Of a stretch of 64,000 nt of DNA, positions 34,766 through 43,019 are shown piece by piece. Source of the DNA: Erythrobacteraceae bacterium. GTDB lineage: Bacteria; Pseudomonadota; Alphaproteobacteria; Sphingomonadales; Sphingomonadaceae. The stretch spans positions 1 through 64,000 of the forward strand of contig PALE01000055.1 in the NCBI GenBank assembly GCA_002706445.1. Direction: 5' to 3'. The position numbers and the translations under genes were made by a program. The notes below the pieces were generated by a model, which was given only the letters and a program-made list of their open reading frames with translations, was not told the origin of the DNA and did not search any database. Every line of letters begins with the position of its first letter. The first letter of the stretch is position 1.

Positions 34766-35599
34766 TCAGGCAGCCTCTCCTGCTGCCGGTTCAATCACGT
34801 CCTTTTGTTCGGGGAACACAGGCCACATCAGCTGCTGGCCGAGGCTGGCAGGCGCAAGGTTCTCCACCCCGTAACTGGTCGGATACTGGCGGGTGATCTT
34901 GGCCGTGCCAAACAGCACGTCCCAGAAGAACAGCAGATTTCCGAAGTTCCCCTTGTAGTTCACAGCCGGATCGTCGGCGTGGCGTCCGTGGTGCGCATGG
35001 TGCGTCGCCGGGGTCGAGATAGTGCGCTCCACCAGCCACATGACGGGCGAAAGCCACTTGATGCGGTAGAGCGGGCGGTCCCATGCCACAACGCTGTGCG
35101 CGCCGATGATCACCGCCATTTTGACCACCAGATAGCCTGCATAGACCCAGCCTAGACCGAGATAGATGAGCGCGCCCGAAAGCCACAGGCCCGGCATCAT
35201 CGCGTAGTAGAACAGGTTGTTGCGATAAACGAGGCGCACCGACATGTAGCGCGCGTTATGGTGTGCGCGGTGCAGGTTGTAGAGCCACGAAAAACTGTGG
35301 CTTGCGCGGTGCCACCAATATTGCGTCATATCGTCGAGCACGAGGAACAGCGCGATCGCGGCAAGCACCGGTATGTCGGTCAGCGCGCCCGCCCATTGCG
35401 GGGCGACCAGAGCCATCAGGCCTGCCGACAGGAACAGGATCATCGGCTGGGTGAAGATTGTCAGCGCCGCCATGCTGACGATCTCCACAATCCCGTCGTC
35501 ACGGGTCTGCTCGGATTTCGAGAACAATTGCGTTCGCCAGAGTTCGAGCAAGCCGAAACCGGCAAAGATTGCCAGAATGACGATGGAATAAGTCTGCAT
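34766..35599 (-). CDS. Fatty acid hydroxylase / sterol desaturase family protein
   Basis: This is a 277-residue di-iron membrane enzyme. Histidine clusters are H-R-A-S-H (about 97-101), H-R-A-H-H (about 110-114) and H-H-A-H-H (about 195-200). Several transmembrane helices surround them. It converges with the spt-crotonase operon. A role in hydroxylating a sphingoid base or acyl chain is attractive but is inference from position. Confidence 0.87.
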   Translation of the reverse strand: MQTYSIVILAIFAGFGLLELWRTQLFSKSEQTRDDGIVEIVSMAALTIFTQPMILFLSAGLMALVAPQWAGALTDIPVLAAIALFLVLDDMTQYWWHRASHSFSWLYNLHRAHHNARYMSVRLVYRNNLFYYAMMPGLWLSGALIYLGLGWVYAGYLVVKMAVIIGAHSVVAWDRPLYRIKWLSPVMWLVERTISTPATHHAHHGRHADDPAVNYKGNFGNLLFFWDVLFGTAKITRQYPTSYGVENLAPASLGQQLMWPVFPEQKDVIEPAAGEAA

Positions 35600-35649
35600 G
35601 GTCCCTCTCCTTTGACGGGAGTGGGCTTAGGGCCTATCCGCGATGCAGA

Positions 35650-36330
35650 ATGTCAGATATTTTACAATCTGGACAAAGGTCCCTTGCGGCGCCGCCGCTG
35701 TTCTCGGCTCTGCCGTCCGAGGTGCAGGAGCAGCTCAGGCAAGGCGGGGTGCCACGCCGCTTCGAGCAGGGCCAGATGATCCACCAGCGCGGTGAGGATC
35801 CAGATGGGTTCTGGTTGATCGAAAGCGGTTCGGTCGCGGTCGGACAATATCTGGCAAGCGGCGATTTTCGAGGCGTCGCGCTTCTCGGCAGGGGCGATAG
35901 CTGGGGCGAACTCGCGCTGTTCGCCGCCCGCCCGCGCGTTGTCGACGCGGTTGCGAGAACCGCTTGCGAACTGCGATACATTCGCGCCAGCCACTTCGAG
36001 GCAGCACTGCGAGCCGATCCGGCCTCGATGCGAAGCATGCTCGGTGCGATCTCGCGGCAATTGCACGAAACGCTCGAGGTTGTCGCAGCGATCCGTCGCG
36101 GTTCCGCCAATGCCCGCATCGCGGGCCTGTTGGTGACCTTGTGCGACAGCGCCGATGGCGAAAAACGCATCGCGATCACACAGCACGAACTGGGCGAATT
36201 GCTCGGGCTCACACGCGCTTCTGTCAATGCGGCGCTGCGGGCTTTCGAGGCAGGCGGGTTGGTGAAGCGGTCATATGGAGCGGTTGAAATCAGGGACCGC
36301 GAAGGCTTGGCACTGAAAGCGCATGCCTGA
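35650..36330 (+). CDS. Crp/Fnr-family transcriptional regulator
   Basis: This is a 226-residue regulator. A cyclic-nucleotide-binding-like domain (about 15-125, with G-D-S-W-G-E-L-A-L-F-A) is joined to a Crp-type helix-turn-helix (about 165-215, I-T-Q-H-E-L-G-E-L-L-G-L-T-R-A-S-V-N-A-A-L). The cNMP pocket has no typical R-S/T-A pair: A-R-P-R follows instead. It has no Cys quartet, so it is not an oxygen-sensing Fnr. It is divergent from the hydroxylase gene across 50 bases and may regulate it. Confidence 0.88.
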   Translation: MSDILQSGQRSLAAPPLFSALPSEVQEQLRQGGVPRRFEQGQMIHQRGEDPDGFWLIESGSVAVGQYLASGDFRGVALLGRGDSWGELALFAARPRVVDAVARTACELRYIRASHFEAALRADPASMRSMLGAISRQLHETLEVVAAIRRGSANARIAGLLVTLCDSADGEKRIAITQHELGELLGLTRASVNAALRAFEAGGLVKRSYGAVEIRDREGLALKAHA

Positions 36331-36383
36331 ATACCATTTTGGTTCATTAACCCGAATAGACGAACCAAATTGAGCGCGGTCTG

Positions 36384-37076
36384 TTATCCGCCCGAGGCCC
36401 GCACATCAGTCGCCAGGTCGCATGCATGGGTTGCTCCTGCGCTGTCATCGCTGCCCGCCAACTGCGTAAAGGCGATGAAACCGCCGACGACCAGCACGAC
36501 AAAGGCAGTCGTCACCCATCCCAGGTATTTGTCGATAACCCGCTTGATCGGTGCACCGAAGACCTGAAACAGCACGCCCACCACCATGAAGATCAACGCC
36601 CGTCCTGCGAGTGCTGCAATGGTGAAGGTGAGGAGATTCATCTCGATAAAGCCTGCGGTAATCGTCATCAGCTTGAACGGAACCGGGGTTCCGGCAGCGA
36701 AGAACACTGCCAGCGCGCCCTGTTCGCGGATGTAGCAGGCCGCGACGGGGAAACTTTCGCTGAGACCCAGGGCGCCGATCATCCACGCGCCCACGGCTTC
36801 GTAAAGGAAGTAGCCGATCGCATATCCGAACAGGCCGCCGATCACCGATGCCACGGTCGCCACCGCCGCAAAACGGATCGCCTTCTTCGGTTCTGCAAGG
36901 CACATCAGGCCGAGCAGCGGGTGCGGCGGGATCGGGAAGAAGCTCGATTCGATGAAGCAGAAAAAGGCGAGCCACCACACCGCCTTGGGGTGCGCGGCTT
37001 TCGCCATAGTCCAGTCGTAAAGTCCGCGTAGCCAGGTCACGTGATAGAGCCCTCGATCCCGAGTGTTGCGGGGCAT
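36384..37076 (-). CDS. YqaA/DedA-like (SNARE-associated) membrane protein
   Basis: This is a 230-residue inner-membrane protein of the YqaA branch of the DedA superfamily. F-C-F-I-E-S-S-F-F-P-I-P-P (about 38-50) with E43 and the later G-T-P-V-P-F-K (about 128-134) carry the conserved Glu and Arg/Lys region. It has about five helices. DedA proteins help flip phospholipids or undecaprenyl phosphate. It is divergent from the GTA operon over 185 bases. Confidence 0.85.
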   Translation of the reverse strand: MPRNTRDRGLYHVTWLRGLYDWTMAKAAHPKAVWWLAFFCFIESSFFPIPPHPLLGLMCLAEPKKAIRFAAVATVASVIGGLFGYAIGYFLYEAVGAWMIGALGLSESFPVAACYIREQGALAVFFAAGTPVPFKLMTITAGFIEMNLLTFTIAALAGRALIFMVVGVLFQVFGAPIKRVIDKYLGWVTTAFVVLVVGGFIAFTQLAGSDDSAGATHACDLATDVRASGG

Positions 37077-37126
37077 TACGGCACCACAGTAGCCCTTGCA
37101 AGCAATGGCACGCGACCCGGTCTCGT

Positions 37127-37177
37127 ATAACCTTATTGGTTATTTTTCTTGACATCGTGACGCTCTTTGGTTAGAGG
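37127..37177 (+). promoter_or_regulatory. Candidate promoter and operator of the GTA operon
   Basis: ATAACC-TTATT-GGTTAT (37127-37143) is a 6-5-6 inverted repeat. It is followed by TTGACA (37149-37154) and, 16-17 bases later, TTAGAG/TAGAGG (37171-37177) as a possible -10. The palindrome resembles the TTAACC/GGTTAA pair before ctrA. Transcription from here would run through the leader hairpin into gp1 at 37262. In R. capsulatus the GTA promoter is driven by GafA under CtrA control; whether that applies here is inference. Confidence 0.4.
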
Positions 37178-37204
37178 AAGGCAACATCGAGAAATTGTGA
37201 TTCG

Positions 37205-37241
37205 GGCGGCCTTCCCATTGGAAGTGTCGCCCTTTCTTTTG
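37205..37241 (+). terminator. Leader hairpin with T-run before the GTA operon
   Basis: GGGCGGCCTTCC (37205-37216) pairs with GGAAG-T-GTCGCCC (37221-37233) as a 12-bp stem with one bulged base and loop CATT. A TTTCTTTT tract follows (37234-37241). It looks like an intrinsic terminator or attenuator lying between the putative promoter and gp1. Confidence 0.55.
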
Positions 37242-37261
37242 CCCATCTACGGAGCCCGCCT

Positions 37262-37735
37262 ATGGCCACGAGCCGCACACGCACGAAAGTAAAGCGCCAG
37301 CTCAAGGCGGGTGAGAAGGCTGGACTGAACCGCCACTGGCGCGGACTGTTCCTCGATTTGCTCGCCGAGACATCAAACGTCTCCGAAAGCGCGCGCAAAG
37401 CCGGGATCAATTCGAGCCGGGCGTACAAGGTCCGCCGCGAGGAACCCGAGTTTGCCAAAGCCTGGCTGGCCGCGCTGTACGAAGGCTACATCCACCTTGA
37501 AATGGAAGTGGTCCGCCGCTTGCGCGAAGGCGATATGGAAGCAGGCACTTCGGGCAAATACGATTTCGCCAATGCGATCCGCCTGCTCGCCGCCCACCGC
37601 GACAGCGCAGCGCAGGCGCAGGCTCAACAGCGCAACGTCAGCGCTGCCGAAGTGCGCGCCTCGATCGACCGCAAGGTCGAAGCCATCCGCGCACAGGTGC
37701 TCCGCGAAAGGCAACGCAGCGGACAATCGAAGTGA
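37262..37735 (+). CDS. GTA gp1-like small terminase subunit
   Basis: This is a 157-residue DNA-packaging initiation protein. N-V-S-E-S-A-R-K-A-G-I-N-S-S-R-A-Y-K-V-R (about 39-58) is a helix-turn-helix. A helical middle and a basic C-terminal coiled region (I-D-R-K-V-E-A-I-R) follow. It has the layout of RcGTA gp1/small terminases. A GGAG (37252-37255) precedes the ATG. Its stop overlaps the GTG of the large terminase. Confidence 0.85.
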   Translation: MATSRTRTKVKRQLKAGEKAGLNRHWRGLFLDLLAETSNVSESARKAGINSSRAYKVRREEPEFAKAWLAALYEGYIHLEMEVVRRLREGDMEAGTSGKYDFANAIRLLAAHRDSAAQAQAQQRNVSAAEVRASIDRKVEAIRAQVLRERQRSGQSK

Positions 37736-39057
37736 AGCAAAGCTTCGATTGGCTCCTCCACGAAGAGCCTGAGGTGCAGGAAAGGTTTGTCAGGTCACTC
37801 AACCAGATCGAGCGCGACGAATATGCCTATCATTGGTCGCTGCAGGCCCGCAAAGCGCAGCTGCCGCCGCCCGGTTCGTGGCGCAACTGGCTCATCATGG
37901 CCGGACGCGGCTTTGGCAAGACCCGCGCCGGTGCAGAATGGGTTCGCATGGTGGCCGAAAACAACGCCAATGCGCGCATCGCGCTCGTCACCGCATCGCT
38001 CGGCGAAGCGCGTGCAGTGATGGTAGAGGGGGAGAGCGGATTGCTTGCCTGCTCCCCGCCTGAGGAACGCCCTGTGTTCGAGGCCTCCTTGCGGCGTGTG
38101 CGCTACCCCAACGGGGCGACCGCGCAGCTCTATTCGGCGGCCGAACCCGAAACTTTGCGCGGGCCGCAGCACAGTCACGCATGGTGCGACGAGATCGGCA
38201 AATGGCCGCTTTCGCACAACCGCGCGACGCGGACTTGGGACAATCTTTTGATGGGCCTGCGATTGGGCGACGATCCGCGCATCGCGGTGACCACAACCCC
38301 GCGCGCCGTGCCGCTGGTGCAGCGCCTGCTCGATGCAAGCACAGCGTGCGGTACCGTCGTCACCCACGGGTCGACACACGATAATGCGGCGAACCTGCCG
38401 GAGAAGTTTCTAGAAGCCATCGAAGCGGAATTTGCAGGCACACAGCTCGCCCGGCAGGAAATCGCCGGCGAGATGATCGCCGATATCGAAGGCGCCTTGT
38501 GGACCAGAGCCATGCTTGAGGCAGCCCGCGAACGGCAACCGCAAGCCGCGCACACGAGGGTCGTAGTCGCAGTCGATCCGCCTGCCTCCGCGAACGGCGA
38601 TGAGTGCGGCATCGTGGTCGCCGCTCTTTGCGACGACGGTGTGGCGCGGCTGCTGGCCGATTGTTCGCTCGGCGGAGCGCAGCCCGACCAATGGGCCAAG
38701 GCTGTCGCTTCGGCTGCCGAACAATGGGAAGCCGACCGCGTCGTCGCCGAAGCCAATCAGGGCGGGGCGATGGTGGCGAGCGTTTTGCGCGCCGCCGACA
38801 ACCGCCTGCCGATCAAGCTGGTCCATGCCTCCAGAGGCAAGGTCGCGCGCGCCGAACCGGTCGCTGCGCTCTACGCCGCAGGGCGGGTGCGGCATTGCGG
38901 CCTGTTCGCGCAGCTCGAAGACCAGCTGTGCGGATTGTTGGTGGGCGGTGAATACGCTGGCCCCGGACGGTCCCCCGACCGCGCCGATGCGCTGGTCTGG
39001 GCACTGACCGAACTGATGCTTGGCCGCACCGCCAATCCGAGCGTGCGCTCGATCTGA
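37732..39057 (+). CDS. GTA large terminase (gp2)
   Basis: This ATPase/nuclease packages DNA into capsids. At 441 residues it has Walker A M-A-G-R-G-F-G-K-T with Lys63. Walker B is at S-H-A-W-C-D-E-I (about 143-150), with the coupling T-T-T-P motif (about 187-190). The nuclease opens with V-V-V-A-V-D-P (about 277-283), with a later A-D-A-L-V-W near 421. GTG start, coupled to gp1. The family is DUF3168-era RcGTA-type TerL, not lambda or T4. Confidence 0.93.
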   Translation: MKQSFDWLLHEEPEVQERFVRSLNQIERDEYAYHWSLQARKAQLPPPGSWRNWLIMAGRGFGKTRAGAEWVRMVAENNANARIALVTASLGEARAVMVEGESGLLACSPPEERPVFEASLRRVRYPNGATAQLYSAAEPETLRGPQHSHAWCDEIGKWPLSHNRATRTWDNLLMGLRLGDDPRIAVTTTPRAVPLVQRLLDASTACGTVVTHGSTHDNAANLPEKFLEAIEAEFAGTQLARQEIAGEMIADIEGALWTRAMLEAARERQPQAAHTRVVVAVDPPASANGDECGIVVAALCDDGVARLLADCSLGGAQPDQWAKAVASAAEQWEADRVVAEANQGGAMVASVLRAADNRLPIKLVHASRGKVARAEPVAALYAAGRVRHCGLFAQLEDQLCGLLVGGEYAGPGRSPDRADALVWALTELMLGRTANPSVRSI

Positions 39058-39081
39058 CGCGATCAAACCAAAGGAATTACG

Positions 39082-40239
39082 ATGACATTCCTCGACACCC
39101 TGTTCTCCGCCTTCAAGGGCGGGGGCAGCCAGCCTGTGCCGCTTTCGCCCGCAACAATGCATGGCTGGATGCCCGCCTTTGCCGACGCGGGCGGCGGGCG
39201 ACCCTACCAATATGAACGCGCCGTGCGCGAAGGGTTCCTCTCGAACCCCATCGCACAACGCGCGGTGCGGATCGTCGCCGAGGGCGTGGGGCAGGTTCCC
39301 ATCGCACCGAGTGATGACGCGCTCATTGCGCTGGTGCGGGCGACAAGCGCAGGACAGCCGCTGCTCGAAACGCTCGCCGCGCATCTGCTCCTTCACGGCA
39401 ATGGCTATGTCCAGATCGCCAAGGATGCGAACGGGAAACCTGTCGAACTGTTCGCGCTTCGCCCGGACCGGATCAAGGTTGTGGCGGACAGCACCGGCTG
39501 GCCCTGCGCGTTCGAATATTCGGTGATCGGCGAGACCGTTACCATCCCGGTCGAAGACGAGGACGGCTGGCCCAACATCATCCACATCAGGACCATGCAC
39601 CCGCTCGACGATCACCTTGGCGCGAGCGCGCTGGCTGCGGCGCACCAAGCCGTCGCGATCCACAATGCCGCATGCGAATGGAACCGCTCGCTGCTCGAAA
39701 ACGCCGCACGCCCGTCGGGCGCATTGGTCTATGAGACAGGCGATGGCGCGGGGCTGACCCACGACCAGTTCGAACGGCTCAAATGCGAGCTCGAAGCAGC
39801 GTTTTCGGGCTCCGCCAATGCGGGGCGCCCGATGTTGCTCGACGGAGGGCTCAAGTGGCAAAGCATGGCGATGTCGCCCGCCGACATGGATTTTGCGACG
39901 CTCAAGAGCGCTGCTGCGCGCGAAATTGCGCTCGCTTTCGGTGTTCCGCCGATGCTGCTCGGCCTGCCGGGTGACAACACCTATTCGAACTACCGAGAGG
40001 CCAATCGCGCGCTGTGGCGGCTCACCTTGCTGCCGCTCGCGCAGAAGCTGTTTGCCGCAATCAGCGAAGGCCTCGTCCCGTGGTTTGCGCAAGCCAATCT
40101 CGCGGTCGATCTCGACCAGATCACCGCGCTTTCCGAAGATCGTGAACGGCTGTGGAAGCAGGTCTCCGACGCCGAATTCCTGAGCCGCAAAGAAAAACGC
40201 CAATTGCTGGGCTTTCCGGCAGAGGAGGACAGCCAATGA
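39082..40239 (+). CDS. GTA/HK97-type portal protein (gp3)
   Basis: This is a 385-residue portal protein forming the dodecameric ring through which DNA enters. Y-E-R-A-V-R-E-G-F-L-S-N-P-I-A-Q-R-A-V-R-I-V-A-E (about 40-63) and L-L-L-H-G-N-G-Y-V (about 100-108) mark the HK97/GTA portal family. F-G-V-P-P-M-L-L-G-L-P-G-D-N-T-Y-S-N-Y-R-E-A (about 288-309) is the stem region. The stop overlaps the next ATG (ATGA). Confidence 0.93.
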   Translation: MTFLDTLFSAFKGGGSQPVPLSPATMHGWMPAFADAGGGRPYQYERAVREGFLSNPIAQRAVRIVAEGVGQVPIAPSDDALIALVRATSAGQPLLETLAAHLLLHGNGYVQIAKDANGKPVELFALRPDRIKVVADSTGWPCAFEYSVIGETVTIPVEDEDGWPNIIHIRTMHPLDDHLGASALAAAHQAVAIHNAACEWNRSLLENAARPSGALVYETGDGAGLTHDQFERLKCELEAAFSGSANAGRPMLLDGGLKWQSMAMSPADMDFATLKSAAAREIALAFGVPPMLLGLPGDNTYSNYREANRALWRLTLLPLAQKLFAAISEGLVPWFAQANLAVDLDQITALSEDRERLWKQVSDAEFLSRKEKRQLLGFPAEEDSQ

Positions 40240-40541
40240 ACCCTGATGAAACACTGGCACGGCTGATGGTGCAGGCCCGCGAGGAAGGCGCCGACCTCGT
40301 CACCTTGCGCGCGATTGTCGAGGAAAGCAGCGAGCTTGCCGCCGAACGCGTGCTCGACCGGCTTGGCCTTGCCGATCCGGGCGCAGAGGACGATCTCGAC
40401 GAATTGCGCGAACTGCTGCGCGCCTGGCGCGATGCCAAGGCGAGCGCGTGGAAAGCCTTCATCGAATGGACCGTGCGGGCGTTGCTGGCCGTGCTGCTAA
40501 TCGGGATCGCGGTGCGGCTTGGCGTATGGAAGCTGATGTGA
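40236..40541 (+). CDS. Small GTA-operon protein with C-terminal transmembrane helix
   Basis: This is a 101-residue protein. The first 75 residues are acidic and helical (A-R-E-E-G-A-D-L-V-T-L-R-A-I-V-E-E-S-S-E), and about 76-95 form one transmembrane helix. It sits where RcGTA has its small ORF 3.5 and where Sphingomonadales GTAs carry a DUF6127-like protein. Function is unknown. It is coupled on both sides (ATGA, GTGA). Confidence 0.75.
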   Translation: MNPDETLARLMVQAREEGADLVTLRAIVEESSELAAERVLDRLGLADPGAEDDLDELRELLRAWRDAKASAWKAFIEWTVRALLAVLLIGIAVRLGVWKLM

Positions 40542-40930
40542 TCCGCTTTGCAGGATACGCCGGGCTGTTCGACATTCCCGACGCCGACCGCGATACCATT
40601 CGCAAAGGCGCTTTTGCCGAAACGCTTGCCCGTCGCCAGACCCCGCTGCCGCTGCTCTGGCAACACCGCCCCGATCGGCAAATCGGCACAATCGAGAGCA
40701 TTGCCGAGGACGAACGCGGCCTGCGGGTGGTGGCGCATCTCTCCAGCACCAGCAGCCGCGCCGCCGCTATGCTGCGCGCCGGACAGGTCAACGGCCTGAG
40801 CTTCGGCTACCGCGCCCGCGAAGCGCAACATTCCGAGGCCGGGCGCGAATTGATCGGCATCGACCTGTTCGAAGTCAGCCTCGTCACCCACCCGCTCCAA
40901 CATGGCGCGCGTGTGCATTTGATCGCCTGA
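40538..40930 (+). CDS. GTA prohead protease (gp4)
   Basis: This is a 130-residue HK97-type prohead protease that cleaves the capsid precursor. GTG at 40538 follows GGAAG by five bases and overlaps the previous stop. An in-frame ATG at 40526 is possible. L-L-W-Q-H-R-P-D (His near 42) and G-L-S-F-G-Y-R (Ser near 86) are the catalytic His and Ser. The third partner lies in L-F-E-V-S-L-V-T (Glu near 111). It is small for the family but complete. Confidence 0.9.
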   Translation: MIRFAGYAGLFDIPDADRDTIRKGAFAETLARRQTPLPLLWQHRPDRQIGTIESIAEDERGLRVVAHLSSTSSRAAAMLRAGQVNGLSFGYRAREAQHSEAGRELIGIDLFEVSLVTHPLQHGARVHLIA

Positions 40931-40954
40931 TTTTTCGCAAGACCTTCCCCCACG

Positions 40955-40979
40955 GGCCGCCATTCGGGGCGGCCTTTTT
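40955..40979 (+). terminator. Hairpin plus T-run just before the capsid gene
   Basis: GGCCGCC (40955-40961) pairs perfectly with GGCGGCC (40968-40974), loop ATTCGG, followed by five Ts (40975-40979). It sits 24 bases after the protease stop, directly before the capsid reading frame. Its stability and T-run fit an intrinsic terminator or partial attenuator inside the operon. Confidence 0.7.
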
Positions 40980-41007
40980 CATGCCCAACAGAAAGGCCCT
41001 CTACCCC

Positions 41008-42156
41008 ATGGATACCCCTACCCCCGCCGAAATTCCCGCAGATGCAATGGAGCAGAGCTTCGACATCGTCGCGCGTCAGGACCAGGCCGAGGCCGATATC
41101 GCCACGCTGCGCACCGACGTCGACGAGGTGAAAGCCCGGCTCGACAAGGTTTCGCGCGCCGCCTCGCGCCCCGCAATCGGCGGCGCTCCGGCAAAGAGCG
41201 AAGAGGTCAAAGGCTTCGTCGATGGCTATCTGCGCCGTGGCCGCGAAACCGAAGTGAAGTCGATCAACGCCGCCAATCCGGCAGATGGCGGCTTTGCGGT
41301 TCCCAAGGCAATCGACGCGATCATCGCCCGCGAGCTGACCGAGATCAGCCCGATCCGCTCCATCGCGCAGGTCGTGCAGACCGGGACCGCCGGATATCGC
41401 AAGCTCGTCACCACTCGCGGTATTGCCTCGGGCTGGGTCAGCGAAGTCGATCCGCGCCCGATCACCGACACGCCCAGCTTTGTCGAAATCGCCCCGCCTT
41501 CGGGCGATCTCTACGCCAATCCGGCGGCGAGCCAGGCAATGCTCGACGATGTGGCCTTTGACCTCGAAAGCTGGCTGGCCAACGAAATCGCAATCGAATT
41601 CGCCCGCGCCGAAGGCATGGCCTTCGTCAACGGCACCGGGACCAACCAGCCGCGCGGCTTCCTGCAGGCCGGAACCAGCACTGCCGAAGACGGCGTGCGC
41701 ACTTTCGGTACGCTGCAATATATCGGATCGGGCGACGCTGCCGGTTTCGATGCCGCTCCCGAAGCCAAGATGATCGATCTCATCCACTCGCTCAAATCCG
41801 GCCATCGGCAGGGTGCGAGCTTCGTGATGAATTCGGCAACTCTGGCAACCGTGCGCAAGCTCAAGACCGCCGACGGCGCGTTCCTGTGGCAGCCGGGCAT
41901 GGTCGAAGGGCAGCCCGACCGCCTGCTCGGCTATCCGGTGATCGAAGCCGAGGACATGCCCGATGTGGCAGCGGGTGAATTCCCGATTGCCTTCGGCAAC
42001 TTCCGCCACGGCTATCTGATCGCCGAACACAGCGCGACCAAGATCCTGCGCGATCCGTTCTCGAACAAGCCCTTCGTCCACTTCTACGCCACCAAGCGCG
42101 TGGGCGGGCAGGTGCTCGATTCGAACGCGATCAAGCTGCTCAAGATCGAGGCCTGA
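41008..42156 (+). CDS. GTA major capsid protein (gp5, HK97 fold)
   Basis: This is a 382-residue HK97-fold capsid protein. An N-terminal delta/scaffold domain of about 85 residues is coiled-coil (A-D-I-A-T-L-R-T-D-V-D-E-V-K). The capsid core begins near N-A-A-N-P-A-D-G-G-F-A-V-P (about 86-98), the usual cleavage region. The ATG at 41008 is chosen because CAGAAAGG is upstream; an in-frame ATG at 40981 touches the terminator T-run and has no ribosome site. R-G-F-L-Q-A-G (about 218) is a core motif. Confidence 0.93.
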   Translation: MDTPTPAEIPADAMEQSFDIVARQDQAEADIATLRTDVDEVKARLDKVSRAASRPAIGGAPAKSEEVKGFVDGYLRRGRETEVKSINAANPADGGFAVPKAIDAIIARELTEISPIRSIAQVVQTGTAGYRKLVTTRGIASGWVSEVDPRPITDTPSFVEIAPPSGDLYANPAASQAMLDDVAFDLESWLANEIAIEFARAEGMAFVNGTGTNQPRGFLQAGTSTAEDGVRTFGTLQYIGSGDAAGFDAAPEAKMIDLIHSLKSGHRQGASFVMNSATLATVRKLKTADGAFLWQPGMVEGQPDRLLGYPVIEAEDMPDVAAGEFPIAFGNFRHGYLIAEHSATKILRDPFSNKPFVHFYATKRVGGQVLDSNAIKLLKIEA

Positions 42157-42207
42157 TAGCCCTCCCTCCGGCAAGGTAGAGCCCCCTTCCTCCCTTGCCG
42201 GACACTC

Positions 42208-42268
42208 GCACCCGCGCCGCCGCGATAGCGCAGTCGCATCGCTGCTGCGGCGCGGGTGCACCCTTTTT
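42208..42268 (+). terminator. Large hairpin plus T-run just after the capsid gene
   Basis: GCACCCGCGCCGC (42208-42220) pairs over 13 bases with GCGGCGCGGGTGC (42247-42259) around a 26-base loop. ACCCTTTTTG follows, so the T-run is at 42264-42268. It lies 52 bases after the capsid stop and 26 before gp6. It is either a partial terminator or a stem that protects the capsid mRNA end. Confidence 0.75.
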
Positions 42269-42293
42269 GACCTTTGACAATGGGAGACCCCCG

Positions 42294-42854
42294 ATGCGGC
42301 GCACAATCGTTGAGCCGGCCGACGTAAGCGGAGCCGCGCTTGCCGAGCTCAAGAGCTGGCTGGGGATTACCCGGCCCAATGAAGACGAGCTGCTCGTCGA
42401 TCTGCTTCAAGCGAGCCTCGCCATGTGCGAGGCCTTCATCGGTCAGGTGCCCTTGTGGCAGTTGCTCGAGGAGCGGCTTCCCGTGCAGCCCGGACGCTAC
42501 CCGCTGGTCACGCGCCCCATCGCCACCTCGATCGTGACGGCGGAACTCGTGACGCAGGACGGTTCGCGCACGGCGATCGACCCGGCCGATTTCGAGCTGG
42601 AACTGGAAAGCAATGGCGGTGCGAATTTCCGGCTCGACCGCGCGCTCGACGGACAAGGTGTCGCGGTGCGCGTGCGGGCAGGCATTGCGGGGACATGGGA
42701 CGATGTTCCGGCCGCGCTCAAGCAGGGGCTCATCCGGCTCGCCGCCTATTTCTACCGCGACCGGGACCGGACGGGCGGGACCAAATCCGACCTTGCACCT
42801 CCGGCGAGCGTTGCCGCGCTGTGGCGACCATGGCGGACGGTGCGGCTGACGTGA
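42294..42854 (+). CDS. GTA head-tail connector (gp6-like)
   Basis: This is a 186-residue head-tail connector of the phiE125 gp8/RcGTA gp6 type. It opens E-P-A-D-V-S-G-A-A-L-A-E-L-K-S-W-L-G-I (about 6-24), the family start. A beta core (Y-P-L-V-T-R-P-I, about 64-71) and a final helical R-L-A-A-Y-F-Y-R-D-R-D segment (about 145-155) follow. ATG at 42294 has a GGGAG nearby (42282-42286). Confidence 0.88.
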   Translation: MRRTIVEPADVSGAALAELKSWLGITRPNEDELLVDLLQASLAMCEAFIGQVPLWQLLEERLPVQPGRYPLVTRPIATSIVTAELVTQDGSRTAIDPADFELELESNGGANFRLDRALDGQGVAVRVRAGIAGTWDDVPAALKQGLIRLAAYFYRDRDRTGGTKSDLAPPASVAALWRPWRTVRLT

Positions 42855-43015
42855 TCTCGGCAACCTCGGACAGCGAAACCACGATCCAGCGCCTGCGCGC
42901 AAGCGCCGCGCGTCTGGCTGCAGCGCACGGCGAAGCCCTAGCCCGCACGCGCCAATCCGCACGGATCAACTGGCACTCGGCGCGCGCGCTTTGGCCTGAC
43001 CTTGAATGGGATTGA
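42851..43015 (+). CDS. 54-residue ORF in the place of GTA gp7
   Basis: This is a small, helical, Ala/Arg-rich protein. The GTG overlaps the gp6 stop (GTGA). It sits where RcGTA has gp7, a head-tail adaptor of roughly 110 residues, but shows none of its usual L-D-R...W-x-T-G pattern. It may be a reduced or unrelated replacement. The coding call rests on the coupling and position, so moderate. Confidence 0.5.
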   Translation: MISATSDSETTIQRLRASAARLAAAHGEALARTRQSARINWHSARALWPDLEWD

Positions 43016-43019
43016 GACG

